This document shows, in pieces, positions 8,160-17,490 of a DNA stretch of 52,638 nt. The DNA lies in the NCBI GenBank assembly GCA_002418885.1, contig DIEZ01000082.1:1-52638 (forward strand), in the 5' to 3' direction. Below the pieces are notes generated by a model. That model was given only the letters and a program-made list of their open reading frames with translations, searched no databases and was not told the origin of the DNA. A program made the position numbers and the translations under genes. Numbering within the stretch: the stretch's first letter is position 1; each line of letters begins with the position of its first letter. This DNA comes from Syntrophaceae bacterium UBA5761 (lineage in GTDB: Bacteria > Desulfobacterota > Syntrophia > Syntrophales > UBA4778).

Positions 8160-9494
8160 CTACCCCGCAGGATAGAAAATCTTTTTCAGGCTCTTCCTGA
8201 GTTCACCCCTCAGGTCGGGATGGGCGATGTTGATCAGCGCCTCAGCACGCTGCCTCCTCGATTTGTACTTCAGGTGGGCAATGCCGTATTCCGTAACGAC
8301 ATAATTGGCTAATGTCCTGGGAACAGTGACGGGCGTTCCCGGCGGCGGTTCAGGAACAATCGAAGAGGCAAGTGTGCCGTCTTTCAATTTTCTCGACGAA
8401 CTAACGAGGGTAATTCCCTTTCCACCCTTGGAGTAATAAGAACCGATCATGAAATCGAGCTGACCGCCTGTGCCGCTTATCATCCGGTTCCCCAGGCCTT
8501 CCGAATATATCTGGCCGCTCAAATCCACAAAGAGAGCCATATTGATGGCAACCATGTTGGGATGCTGAGCAATGAATGCCGGATTATTGGTGTAAGAGGC
8601 TGGATAAAACTCACAAACAGGGTTTTCATTGGTATAATCATACATTGCCTGATCACCTATGCAGAAGGTGGCGACGGTTATCCCTTTATGGAAAGGTTTC
8701 AGGGCATTCGTCACGATCCCCTTTTTCACCAGGTCAGGAAGCCCTATAGGGAACATTTCTGTAAGGACTCCCAGGTCACGCTTCCCTTCCAACCCGCTGA
8801 CAACTGCCTCAGGAATGCCACCGACTCCCATCTGGATCGTATCACCGTCATTGATCAGCTCGAGCACATGCCCCGCGATTTTCTTTTCCATATCTCCCGG
8901 CTCGGCTCTACCGAAGGCGGGCATCGGTGTCGAATGCTCCACAAAATAGTCGAATTCCGAAACATGCAGCCAGTTGTTACCGAAGATGGTCGGCATCTGG
9001 TCGTTTACTTCCCCTATGGTGACACGCTGTTTTCCGGATGCCCTCCCGTCTCGAATGACCTGCATGCTATAAAAATTGCTCAATCCAAGGTTGACATAAC
9101 CCTGCTTGTTGGGAGGGGTAACCATGCACATGAAAACATCCGCCACATTCCCTATCTTTTCCCCTGCGTCCGAACTCGTAACCGGTAAGAAATCGGGTTG
9201 CAGTGTAGAGTGTATTTTACGTATTGTGACCATTCCAAAACCCGGCATATAGTTGATGCGCCCGTCTATACTTGCCATGAACTGTGGATCATATAGTTTG
9301 GAGGGACGTACTTGAACTGCATCGAGTATCCAGACATCCCTCAATTCTTCATGACGATCCAGGATAGATTGATACATATCTGTTGAGCACGCTCCAATGC
9401 CCAGACCGGTTGCTACCACATCGCCCGATTTTACCTGTTTTGCCGCCTCTTCCATAGAGACTACCTTTTTCTTGTATTCTTCTTGCCAGTCCAT
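8160..9494 (-). CDS. Acetyl-CoA hydrolase/transferase family CoA-transferase (copy 2)
   Basis: A 444-residue CoA-transferase with the same landmarks as copy 1: MGVGGIPEAVV, the Glu in GVLTEMFPIG, and the YVVTEYGIAHL tail with RAEALINIAHPDLRGEL. The reading frame could start upstream at 9632, but the ATG at 9494 is preceded by GGAGGAGGAGGG and aligns with the starts of the paralogues (MDWQEEYKKK against MDWKEDYRKK), so the extra 46 residues are rejected. Copies 1 and 2 are the same length and very similar over their whole extent, so they are probably a local duplication. It heads the CoA-transferase/DUF35/thiolase set. The substrate acid is unknown. Confidence 0.88.
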   Translation of the reverse strand: MDWQEEYKKKVVSMEEAAKQVKSGDVVATGLGIGACSTDMYQSILDRHEELRDVWILDAVQVRPSKLYDPQFMASIDGRINYMPGFGMVTIRKIHSTLQPDFLPVTSSDAGEKIGNVADVFMCMVTPPNKQGYVNLGLSNFYSMQVIRDGRASGKQRVTIGEVNDQMPTIFGNNWLHVSEFDYFVEHSTPMPAFGRAEPGDMEKKIAGHVLELINDGDTIQMGVGGIPEAVVSGLEGKRDLGVLTEMFPIGLPDLVKKGIVTNALKPFHKGITVATFCIGDQAMYDYTNENPVCEFYPASYTNNPAFIAQHPNMVAINMALFVDLSGQIYSEGLGNRMISGTGGQLDFMIGSYYSKGGKGITLVSSSRKLKDGTLASSIVPEPPPGTPVTVPRTLANYVVTEYGIAHLKYKSRRQRAEALINIAHPDLRGELRKSLKKIFYPAG

Positions 9495-9697
9495 GTTTCC
9501 CTCCTCCTCCTTTTTTGGTAAATCAATGCTTGCAAACCATCTGCGAATCTGTTGGTTAAGGGTCTCTTCGCCCAATTCCCGACTAAGTGCAATGCTCAAA
9601 CAGGCATGATCTTGAAAGCCTTCACGAATCAACGGATCCTAAAGGACGACAACCCCCCGGTCCATAATGGTCGTTGCTTTCAAGTAATCCTTTGAAC

Positions 9698-11023
9698 TCA
9701 GTAGAGAAGCCTTTTGGCCTCCTTTTTCAACTCGTCCCTGAAATCCGGATGGGCAATGGCAATTATGGCTTCGGCTCTCTCCCGTCGGCTCTTCAACCAT
9801 AAGTCGGCAATTCCGTATTCGGTTACCACGAATTGCACAAAATGGTGGGGAACGGTCACATGAGCACCCGGAGACAGCCAGGGAACCACGGTAGAGACTA
9901 CCTCACCGGACCTCAGAGTGCGAGTCGAGGGGAGAACGTTTATCGCCCGGCCTCCCTTGGACCAAGCGGCCCCGATGACGAAATCGAGTTGACCGCCGAC
10001 TGCTCCGATAAGCCGGAAGTCTATGGTCTCCGCCCCCAGCTGTCCCATGAGGTCTACCTCGAGATCCATGTTGATGGCCACCAGGTTGTCGATCTCCCGG
10101 AGGAGGTACGGTGCGTTAACATAAGACGTCGGGTAAAAAACACAGTCGGGGTTCCGGGTCACGAATTCATACATGTCATGGTCCCCCATGCAGAAGCTTG
10201 CACAGGTTTTCCCTGTATGGATTCTTTTCAGCTTGTTTGTAACGATGCCTTCCCGCACCAGGTCAGGAAGTCCCATGGGGAACATCTCGGTATGCACCCC
10301 AAGATCCTTTTTGCCCTTGTCTCTCAGAAGCCTGACGACCGCCTCTGGAAGAGTCCCTACGCCCATCTGGATACAATCCCCGTCGCGTATGAGAGAGGCT
10401 ACGTTCTGGGCGATGGCGAACTCCACCTCCGAGGGTTCGCCTTTTCTCTTGAACTCGGGAATCGGGCTTGAGTGTTCAACGAAACAGTCAAATTCGGAAA
10501 CGGGTATCCAGTTGTCGCCGTAAACGACGGGCATCTGGTCGTTGACTTCCGCGATCACGGTCTTTGCCCCTCGGATCATCTCGGGCGAGTAAAAGTTCGT
10601 CAGTCCCAGGTTTACCATGCCCGCCTCCGGTGGGCAGACGCAAACCATGGCCACATCGCAGATCCGCGCAAACCTTTCGCCGCAGTCGGAGCTCTGGATC
10701 GTCTGATAATCCACGATACCCGCTCTTGCCAGTGCGCGGTTGACTGGGTTGAAGAGCACCGAGCTGTAGGTGAACGAATCTTTGACGCTCTTCATGAAAT
10801 CAGCGTCGAAGAGTTTCATCATGCGTACGGGAACGGTATCGAGGATCCGGACCCCACGAAGCTCCCCGGCCCTTGCCAGTAGAGCATCCACAAGATGAGC
10901 GGTGGGTGAGCCCAGCGCCAGAGCGAAACCGACCACATCCCCCGATCGGACCCTCGTCACAGCAGCTTCCGCCGTTACGAGTTTACTATTGTACTCATCC
11001 TGCCATGTCATGTAAGTTCTCAC
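9698..11023 (-). CDS. Acetyl-CoA hydrolase/transferase family CoA-transferase (copy 3)
   Basis: A 441-residue CoA-transferase, more divergent than copies 1 and 2. It keeps MGVGTLPEAVV, the Glu in GVHTEMFPMG and FVVTEYGIADLWLKSRRERAE. The substrate-side segments differ clearly (for example CVCPPEAGMVNLG where copy 1 has MVTPPNQKGFVNMG), so a different acid partner is likely. A GTG start at 11023 is chosen because AGGAGGG is 7 nt upstream; the ATG at 11011 is 19 nt away. It follows the GctB-like gene by 27 nt in the same direction. Confidence 0.87.
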   Translation of the reverse strand: MRTYMTWQDEYNSKLVTAEAAVTRVRSGDVVGFALALGSPTAHLVDALLARAGELRGVRILDTVPVRMMKLFDADFMKSVKDSFTYSSVLFNPVNRALARAGIVDYQTIQSSDCGERFARICDVAMVCVCPPEAGMVNLGLTNFYSPEMIRGAKTVIAEVNDQMPVVYGDNWIPVSEFDCFVEHSSPIPEFKRKGEPSEVEFAIAQNVASLIRDGDCIQMGVGTLPEAVVRLLRDKGKKDLGVHTEMFPMGLPDLVREGIVTNKLKRIHTGKTCASFCMGDHDMYEFVTRNPDCVFYPTSYVNAPYLLREIDNLVAINMDLEVDLMGQLGAETIDFRLIGAVGGQLDFVIGAAWSKGGRAINVLPSTRTLRSGEVVSTVVPWLSPGAHVTVPHHFVQFVVTEYGIADLWLKSRRERAEAIIAIAHPDFRDELKKEAKRLLY

Positions 11024-11050
11024 AAATATTCCCTCCTTTTCGTTACATGC

Positions 11051-11860
11051 CTACCTGGTCCTATAAATATTGAGTGGGTCGGCTACCTCTCTCAACACCC
11101 TCAGCTCTTCCCGTTCGATCGGATCCGCCTCTCTTGCACGAGAGATGTCTATATCAAATCCCGTGTTTTCTTTAATCGTTTTCGGGTCCACGCCGGAGAA
11201 ATACCTGTCCACATACATGATCTTTGTTTCATCGTCGAATCGCATGATTCCCATAGAAGATATAAATGCGATCGGTCCTCCCGGCAGGCCGACTTCCTCC
11301 CGCCTTACCATGGTCCCCTCCGGCCATTTTTTAACCATCCATCCCGGCGTTGTCAGATAATCGACCTTTTCCAGTATGCGTCTCTTTTGATGAGCCATAG
11401 TAATAATCGTTGCTTTAGCGAATCCGCCGATGTCAACGGCGCCGGCGGTACCCGCTAATCTCTTGTGAGGTTTATTGTAATCGGTTCCGATAAAAGTCGA
11501 ATTGAGGTTGCCGTATTTGTCAATCTGTGCCCCGCCGATGAATCCGAAATCGACTTCGCCGCGCACGAGAGGAAAGAGACCTTCGGGGTCCCCCATCTGC
11601 CATGATGAGCCGTAGGTCAGACGACTGTCCATGATGGAAATCGGGACCTCTTCCGGGTCGGCGTCCGCTTGCCCCGTTTCGACAATCATCTTCATGTCGG
11701 GACAATACAAAATCTTGGCCAGATGCGTCGCCAGCAAAGGTGCACCTATGCCGATGATTCCGATCTTGCCGTCGAAGGGAGCCAGCATCCGTGCCCCGTA
11801 TACGATCATAGCCTCCGCCGCAGTATAGTCGCCCGCTCTCGCAAACTTTTCGCTCATCAT
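11051..11860 (-). CDS. Family I CoA-transferase beta subunit (GctB-like)
   Basis: A 269-residue subunit of a heteromeric family I CoA-transferase resembling glutaconate CoA-transferase subunit B. The beta subunit carries the catalytic Glu in this family; the best candidate is the Glu of MIVETGQADADP, about residue 62. Glycine-rich IGIIGIGAPLLA and FGFIGGAQIDKYGNLN are the typical CoA-binding segments. The start overlaps the stop of the alpha gene (ATGATGA) and has AGGAGG 6 nt upstream, so the two subunits are translationally coupled. The acid substrate is not readable. Confidence 0.87.
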   Translation of the reverse strand: MMSEKFARAGDYTAAEAMIVYGARMLAPFDGKIGIIGIGAPLLATHLAKILYCPDMKMIVETGQADADPEEVPISIMDSRLTYGSSWQMGDPEGLFPLVRGEVDFGFIGGAQIDKYGNLNSTFIGTDYNKPHKRLAGTAGAVDIGGFAKATIITMAHQKRRILEKVDYLTTPGWMVKKWPEGTMVRREEVGLPGGPIAFISSMGIMRFDDETKIMYVDRYFSGVDPKTIKENTGFDIDISRAREADPIEREELRVLREVADPLNIYRTR

Positions 11861-12828
11861 TTTGCACCTCCTTTCGTTCTGGGGCGATAGCCATACGGGG
11901 GCAGTGCCCTCAACTTTTCCAGACGGGCTGCGCCGAGCTTGTTCAGATATCCCTCATGATTCTTGACGTCGAAGATCCATTCATCCGCCCACTTTTTGAA
12001 TCCTTCATCCGTTTTGGCTTTGTTCACGTAATCCATCATGAACGGAATGTCCATGTCGTAGAAATTGTACACCTGTCCCGGATGTCCACCCCATGGCACC
12101 TCCACAACCATATCCACACTTGTGCACGGGATCTGATTCCGGTTGGGGTCCCGACGGAGATATTCCTCCGGCACCACCTGCTCGGCCGTGACGATCACCT
12201 TCTTCGCCCCATGGACCGCGAAATGGTCAAAAACGAGACTCCCGTCAATTCTCACCGTTCCTTCTTCACCCGCGTACTGTACATGGTTTATGAAGACATC
12301 GAACTTCATGGCGGGATGCAACTGGACTGTTCCCATGCCATAGAAAGGATCTTCGATCAGTACGTACTTTTTAGCAGGCAGAGTTTCGGGGTTGCGAGCC
12401 ATGTTTCTTATCTTTGCGACATTATCAAAAGCGGGATTCAACACATCGGTGCCCAAAGTAGTTCTCGACGCTATGAACGGAGCACCCGCCATCGTAGCAA
12501 GAGCCCCCAGACAGACGTCAATGTGGCCGATATCATCGACGACGACCTTCCCCTCCTCAGCGAACCGCTTCGTGCAGGGGGAAATACCGAAGGCCCCGAT
12601 GGCCGTATAAGTTCCCCGGTAAGCACTGACACAGCCGCCGCCCACCAGTATGTCCTCCGATAGCGAGCATTCGGCCAATATGATCAAATTCTTCTTACCC
12701 TGACGGATCAACTCACAGGCGGCTGCCACGGGACGCCGGTCTTCCACAACCGCTCCCATAGCTATGCAATCACCGTCATGGACCTCCTGCATGGCCTCCG
12801 TCAGGCTGACGACCTTGCTTTTCTTCAT
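11857..12828 (-). CDS. Family I CoA-transferase alpha subunit (GctA-like)
   Basis: A 323-residue alpha subunit, GctA-like, partner of the beta subunit encoded immediately downstream with a 4-nt overlap. The N-terminal segment VHDGDCIAMGAVVEDRRPVAA and the glycine-rich ILVGGGCVSAYRGTYTAIG region are family-typical. AGGAGG lies 5 nt before the ATG. It is paralogous to the product of 12949-13923 along its whole length, including the tail (KLGAARLEKLRALPPYGYRPR against KLGAGNLERLRSIPPYGYRPR, written here only to show the pairing). Together with the beta subunit it should activate a carboxylic acid by CoA exchange. Confidence 0.87.
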   Translation of the reverse strand: MKKSKVVSLTEAMQEVHDGDCIAMGAVVEDRRPVAAACELIRQGKKNLIILAECSLSEDILVGGGCVSAYRGTYTAIGAFGISPCTKRFAEEGKVVVDDIGHIDVCLGALATMAGAPFIASRTTLGTDVLNPAFDNVAKIRNMARNPETLPAKKYVLIEDPFYGMGTVQLHPAMKFDVFINHVQYAGEEGTVRIDGSLVFDHFAVHGAKKVIVTAEQVVPEEYLRRDPNRNQIPCTSVDMVVEVPWGGHPGQVYNFYDMDIPFMMDYVNKAKTDEGFKKWADEWIFDVKNHEGYLNKLGAARLEKLRALPPYGYRPRTKGGAK

Positions 12829-12948
12829 AACCCCCTCCTTTTTTCATGTCCCCGTATGAGTTATTTCATCGATCTTCCGCGGCGACTTAACCGAAAAAAA
12901 AGGATTTCCGTCGTCACCCCCTTCCTGTTTCAGATGGTCCCGCATGCA

Positions 12949-13923
12949 TCATGCAATGCCTGCACACGTCTTTCGCGGACGATATCCGTAAGGAGGAATC
13001 GAGCGCAAACGCTCCAGATTCCCTGCTCCCAGCTTGTCGAGATATGAATCATGGGATTCGATGTTCAAGACCCATTCGTCCACCCATTGCTGAAAACCGG
13101 ATTCACTCTTTGCCATCTTTACATAGTCCCGGATAAAGGCCATGTCCACGTCGTAGAATCCTTTCACCTGGCTCGGGTGTCCACCCCAGGGGATCTCCAC
13201 AACCATATCCACACTTGTGCACGGAATCTGGTTGCGGTTGGGGTCCCTGCGCAGATACGCCTCCGGAACCACCTGCTCGGCGGTAAGGATAACCCTTCTT
13301 GCTGCATGGATAAAATAGTGGTCAAAAGCCAGAGGTCCTTCCACTCGGGCCGTTCCCTCCTCGCCCGCTTGTTGAACGTGGATGATCGCAACGTCCGCCT
13401 TCATCGCGGGCTGGAGTTTCACCTGTCCTTCCCCATAGAAAGGGTCCTCGAACAGAATAAACTTCTCGCGGGGAATCATATCCGGATCGCGGGCCAGCTT
13501 CCGAATCTGACCGACTCGACTATAGTCGGGGTTCAAGACATCGCTCCCAAGGGTCGCCCGGGTCGCGACAAAAGGGCTGCCCGCCATAGCAGCCATCGCG
13601 CCGAGTATGATGTCGATATGCCCGATGTCGTCGGCGATAAATTCTCCTGTTTCGATTTTCCTTAAGGTGGCGGGTGAAAGGCCGAAGTTGGCCATTCCGG
13701 TGTAACAACCCCTCCAGGCAACGGCACAGCCATAGCCCACCAGGATGTCTTCGGCAAGAGAACACTCGGCAAGGAGGATCAAACCTTTTTTCCCCTGGCG
13801 AACGATTTCATAAGCCGCCGCCATGGGCCGCCGGGACTCTATGAGGGAGCCCAAAAACAAAACATCACCATCACGGATTACTTCAACCGCCTCCCTCAAA
13901 GGGACCAACTTTATCTTCGCCAT
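12949..13923 (-). CDS. Second GctA-like CoA-transferase alpha subunit, without its own beta
   Basis: A 324-residue paralogue of the alpha subunit encoded next door. It keeps the motifs IRDGDVLFLGSLIESRRP and ILVGYGCAVAWRGCYTG and the ending IPPYGYRPR. The ATG at 13923 is preferred over an upstream in-frame TTG at 13971 because it aligns with the paralogue start. No beta gene follows it: the next gene in the direction of transcription is another alpha. It could share the single beta subunit encoded at 11051-11860, giving two enzyme forms, or be a relic of a duplicated pair. The gap to the next gene is 120 nt. Confidence 0.85.
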   Translation of the reverse strand: MAKIKLVPLREAVEVIRDGDVLFLGSLIESRRPMAAAYEIVRQGKKGLILLAECSLAEDILVGYGCAVAWRGCYTGMANFGLSPATLRKIETGEFIADDIGHIDIILGAMAAMAGSPFVATRATLGSDVLNPDYSRVGQIRKLARDPDMIPREKFILFEDPFYGEGQVKLQPAMKADVAIIHVQQAGEEGTARVEGPLAFDHYFIHAARRVILTAEQVVPEAYLRRDPNRNQIPCTSVDMVVEIPWGGHPSQVKGFYDVDMAFIRDYVKMAKSESGFQQWVDEWVLNIESHDSYLDKLGAGNLERLRSIPPYGYRPRKTCAGIA

Positions 13924-14026
13924 GATTCCTATTATCTTCTTGTATCTGCTTTTCCTCTGCCCTAACTTCAAAGACGCTTTGAATCAAAGCCCGCCACCTA
14001 AGAATTCACCTTACAATAAGTATCCA

Positions 14027-15172
14027 TTACAGGAGCCTGGTTATCACCATCCTCTGCACCTCGGAAGTCCCTTCGACGATCTGCAGTATCTTGCATCCCT
14101 TGTAATAACGCGATACGGCATACTCGTTCATGAAACCGTATCCTCCGTGTATCTGGAACGCATCGCTCGCGGCCTTCTCCACCATCTCCGACGCAAAGAG
14201 CTTCGCGTAAGCCGCTACCAGCGTATGGGGCATGTTGTTGTCTTTCATCCAGGCTGCCTTGAGGTACATATTCCTTGCCAGCTCAATGTTCATAGCCATG
14301 TCTGCCAGCTTGAAAGAGACGGCCTGAAAGCTGTAAATCGGCTTCCCAAACTGGATCCGTTCCCTCGCGTACTTCAGTGATTTCTCCAGGCATGCCTGGG
14401 CAAGTCCCACGCTCATCGCGGCGATACTGATCCTTCCTGTCTCCAGAACCGCCAGATGCTGTGCGAACCCTCGTCCCTCTTTTCCGAGAAAATAGCTCGC
14501 GGGAATACGACAGTCCTCGAAAATACACTCGTGGGTGGCCGAATGCATCCAGGCCATCTTGTCATACTTCTTGCCCAGGCTGAACCCGGGCGTCCCTTTG
14601 GGCACGATGAACGTGTTGATCTGGTCCTTCTCGCCGGATTTTTCGGCCTTGGTCCTCGCCGTAATGATGACGATTGAGGCATTCTTCAGCCCGATGTTGG
14701 TGATGAACTGCTTTGTGCCGTTGATCACCCAGCTATCGCCGTCCCTGACCGCGCTCGTCTTAGTCGCCCCTGCGTCGGAGCCGGCCCCCGGTTCCGTGAG
14801 GCCGAAGGCCCCGATCTCTTTCCCTCTTGCCATGGGTATGAGCCACTTCTGCTTTTGCTCCTCGGTGCCGAAGACGTAAAGCTCCTGGGCAACAACACTC
14901 GTCGTCACATCCAGCAGAGCTCCCAGCGTGGCATCGCCCCTGGCTATCTCCTCTATGCACAGATGCATTCCCACCCAATCGCCCCCGCTTCCGCCTACGT
15001 TGGCAGAAAACGGAATGCCCATCATGCCGAGTTCCGACATCTGCTCCATGATGTCGTAAGGGTACTCTCCCGTTGCCTCGAGTTCCTCGGCCCGGGGTTC
15101 GACCACCTCATCCACGAACTTCCGAGTCATGTCCCGGATCATCTGGTGTTCTTCGCTCAGTCTGAAATCCAT
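14027..15172 (-). CDS. Acyl-CoA dehydrogenase
   Basis: A 381-residue FAD-dependent acyl-CoA dehydrogenase that introduces the 2,3-double bond in an acyl-CoA and passes electrons to an electron-transfer flavoprotein (no etf gene is in this window). The fold signatures are FGLTEPGAGSDAGATKT, the central WINGTKQFITN and the C-terminal IVEGTSEVQRMVITR, whose Glu is the expected catalytic base of the short/medium-chain type. The length is typical (about 380). The gene lies 14 nt after the enoyl-CoA hydratase gene on the same strand and is cotranscribed with it. The chain length preferred cannot be deduced. Confidence 0.93.
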   Translation of the reverse strand: MDFRLSEEHQMIRDMTRKFVDEVVEPRAEELEATGEYPYDIMEQMSELGMMGIPFSANVGGSGGDWVGMHLCIEEIARGDATLGALLDVTTSVVAQELYVFGTEEQKQKWLIPMARGKEIGAFGLTEPGAGSDAGATKTSAVRDGDSWVINGTKQFITNIGLKNASIVIITARTKAEKSGEKDQINTFIVPKGTPGFSLGKKYDKMAWMHSATHECIFEDCRIPASYFLGKEGRGFAQHLAVLETGRISIAAMSVGLAQACLEKSLKYARERIQFGKPIYSFQAVSFKLADMAMNIELARNMYLKAAWMKDNNMPHTLVAAYAKLFASEMVEKAASDAFQIHGGYGFMNEYAVSRYYKGCKILQIVEGTSEVQRMVITRLL

Positions 15173-15186
15173 TTTCCTTCTCTCCC

Positions 15187-15969
15187 TTACCTGTCCTTGA
15201 AATTCGGTTTTCTCTTCTCAACGAAAGCGGCCATACCTTCTTTCTGGTCCTCGGTGTCGAAGAGCATCTCGAAGCAGCGTGCCTCGTACGCCAAGGCGGA
15301 TTTGATATCAAGGTTGAGCCCGGTGTTTACGACATCTTTCGTCACCCGGAGAGTGACTCCGGGCTGCCGGGCGATCTTCCCGGCGATGGTCCTCGCCTCT
15401 TCGAGGACTTTTCCCACAGGTACCACTTTGGAAACCAAACCGACCCTGAGTGCTTCTGCGGCATTCATGGTGTCACCGGTGTAGAGGAGTTCTTTAGCCT
15501 TTGTCACTCCGATCGTCCTTGGGAGGCGCTGAGTGCCTCCGCCACCGGGGATGACTCCGATCTTGATCTCAGGCTGTCCGAAGACGGCGTTTTCGGAGCA
15601 TATACGAATATCGCAGGCCAGGATGAGTTCACATCCACCCCCCAGGGCAAAACCGCTGACGGCCGCGATCACCGGCTTCTCCAGATCCTCCAGGCCGTTG
15701 AAGACCGCACGGGCTTTCTTCAGGAAGGCATGGGCCTCAGTCGCGTTCGAAATATTGCGTATCTCCGTTATGTCGGCACCCGCCGCGAAAAACTTCTCGC
15801 TTCCCGTCAGAATAACCACCCTCACATCCGGGTCGGCGGAAATCATGTCCAGGACCTCTGCCACTTCGCAGAAGACCTCACTGCTCAAGGCATTCATGCT
15901 CTTAGGTCTGTTGAGGGTTATGGTCCCGATTCCTTCTGATTTTTCGTAAACAATCGTATTGTATGCCAT
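15187..15969 (-). CDS. Enoyl-CoA hydratase/isomerase (crotonase family)
   Basis: A 260-residue crotonase-fold enzyme hydrating 2-enoyl-CoA to 3-hydroxyacyl-CoA. The oxyanion-hole segments are FAAGADITE (about residues 61-69) and SGFALGGGCELILACDI. Both active-site glutamates expected of hydratases are visible, in GGGCEL and FGQPEIKIGVIPG. The length matches the family. It sits between the thiolase (12 nt) and the acyl-CoA dehydrogenase (14 nt), forming a compact beta-oxidation module. Confidence 0.93.
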   Translation of the reverse strand: MAYNTIVYEKSEGIGTITLNRPKSMNALSSEVFCEVAEVLDMISADPDVRVVILTGSEKFFAAGADITEIRNISNATEAHAFLKKARAVFNGLEDLEKPVIAAVSGFALGGGCELILACDIRICSENAVFGQPEIKIGVIPGGGGTQRLPRTIGVTKAKELLYTGDTMNAAEALRVGLVSKVVPVGKVLEEARTIAGKIARQPGVTLRVTKDVVNTGLNLDIKSALAYEARCFEMLFDTEDQKEGMAAFVEKRKPNFKDR

Positions 15970-15981
15970 CCTTTATCTCCT

Positions 15982-17199
15982 TTACACTTTCACGACGACG
16001 GCTTCACCCTGGGCCAATCCGCCACATATAGAAGCGACACCGTAGCCTCCTCCGCGCCGGCGAAGCTCATAGGCCATGGTCATGGTGATCCTGGCTGCGC
16101 TCGCTCCGACCGGATGGCCGATCGCGATGGCGCCCCCGTTGACGTTAGTTTTGTCCCGGAGTTCTTTCCATTTCTTCTCATCTCCTCCCGCAAGGAGCTT
16201 GGTGGAAACGAGAGGCATGGCAGCGAAGGCCTCATTGATCTCTATCATGTCCATCTGATCAATAGTCATTTCTGCTCTGCTAAGAACCTTCTCAATCGTG
16301 TGTGCAGGAATCGTGGCGATGCCGCGCGGAGCAGTAGCCGATGCAACGGTGGCAACGATAGTGGCCAGCGGTTTTAGCCCTCTTTCTTCGGCCTCCTCTC
16401 TCGTCATGAAGAGGATTGCGCTCGCCCCGGCGCTGATAGGAGGGGCATTCCCCGCCGTCACAGTTGGGCTTCCGTATATGGTCTTCAGTTTCGCGAGCGC
16501 CTCCATGCTGGTTTTGCGCGGGGACTCATCCTTATCGATGACTATTGGGTCACCTTTCTTTTGAGGGATAACCACGGGCATGAGTTCCTCTCCGACCTTG
16601 AACTTACCCCCGGCAAAGGCCTTCGCATACTTTTCCTGGCTTCCCAGGGCCCACTCATCCTGCATTTCTCTCGTCACACCGTATTCAACTGCCACCTCTC
16701 CGGCGTCTTTAGCGACCGGGTTGAATCCCTTAGCTTGATAGCCAAGTTCGAAGAGACAATCGATCAGCTTTATGTGGCCCAACCTCGTCCCCGACCGGAG
16801 CCCCGGCGCAAGATGGGGGGTCCTCGGCATGTTCTCCGAACCAACGGCCATCGCAATTTTAGCTTCGCCCGCCCTAATCGACATCACACCGAACCTCAGT
16901 GCGGTCAGCGAAGAACAACAGGCGCGGTCGAGTGAGACGGAAATGTTCTCTTCGGGGAAACCGGCCAGAAGCGTTGCTTGCCGGGCGGGAACGTCCGTTT
17001 CCAGGGCGACCTCGGCGGGTATGCAGCTCCCGTAATATATGTCATCTACTTCACTGGGCTTGACTCCGACCCTTTGGATTACCTCTTTCATGACCATCAT
17101 CCCAAGATCTATGCTTGGAATGACCGCCATGGCGGAGTCAAAACGGCTGAAAGGCGTCCGCACGGCACTGACGATGACGATATGGTTCTTATTTTCCAT
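15982..17199 (-). CDS. Thiolase (acetyl-CoA C-acyltransferase)
   Basis: A 405-residue classical thiolase that would cleave 3-oxoacyl-CoA to acetyl-CoA and the shortened acyl-CoA. The catalytic Cys is in LDRACCSSLTALR, the His in IGHPVGASAARI and the second Cys in ICGGLAQGEAVVV. The ATG at 17199 follows GGAG with about 10 nt spacing and gives the usual N-terminus (IVSAVRTPFSRF); the longer frame to 17244 is unlikely. It is the first gene of the tight thiolase/hydratase/dehydrogenase module. A palindromic intergenic repeat separates it from the SDR gene upstream. Confidence 0.92.
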   Translation of the reverse strand: MENKNHIVIVSAVRTPFSRFDSAMAVIPSIDLGMMVMKEVIQRVGVKPSEVDDIYYGSCIPAEVALETDVPARQATLLAGFPEENISVSLDRACCSSLTALRFGVMSIRAGEAKIAMAVGSENMPRTPHLAPGLRSGTRLGHIKLIDCLFELGYQAKGFNPVAKDAGEVAVEYGVTREMQDEWALGSQEKYAKAFAGGKFKVGEELMPVVIPQKKGDPIVIDKDESPRKTSMEALAKLKTIYGSPTVTAGNAPPISAGASAILFMTREEAEERGLKPLATIVATVASATAPRGIATIPAHTIEKVLSRAEMTIDQMDMIEINEAFAAMPLVSTKLLAGGDEKKWKELRDKTNVNGGAIAIGHPVGASAARITMTMAYELRRRGGGYGVASICGGLAQGEAVVVKV

Positions 17200-17381
17200 T
17201 TTCTCATGTCTCCTTGTTAAATTATCTATCCACGACCACCCCAACCGTCTACCTTTCGGGGAAAGGGCTTAGAATCGTTTCCCCGGCAGAGCAAACATAA
17301 AAGGAGTGACAGCACTTAGACCAATAGTTAAACTCAAAAACCAGTCTTTTAACTATGACGCACTCGTAAAAAATCCAAAAA

Positions 17382-17453
17382 CGTCATGCCGGACCCGATC
17401 CTGCATCCAGAACATATTGAATACACTGGATTCCGGCGTTCGCCGGAATGACG
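17382..17453. repeat. Palindromic intergenic repeat (REP/MITE-like)
   Basis: The left arm, beginning CGTCATGCCGGA and ending GCATCCAG, faces the right arm CTGGATTCCGGCG...CGCCGGAATGACG. The right arm contains its own hairpin (TTCCGGCG TT CGCCGGAA). Sequences of this kind (GTCATTCCGGC...GGAATCCAG) are dispersed in many proteobacterial genomes, usually in intergenic regions. Here it lies inside the catabolic operon, where the RNA hairpin could affect message stability or partial termination between the SDR gene and the thiolase module. Confidence 0.7.
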
Positions 17454-17490
17454 AAAGTGGTACTTCTCGATTTTATGGGATTGTCAACTA

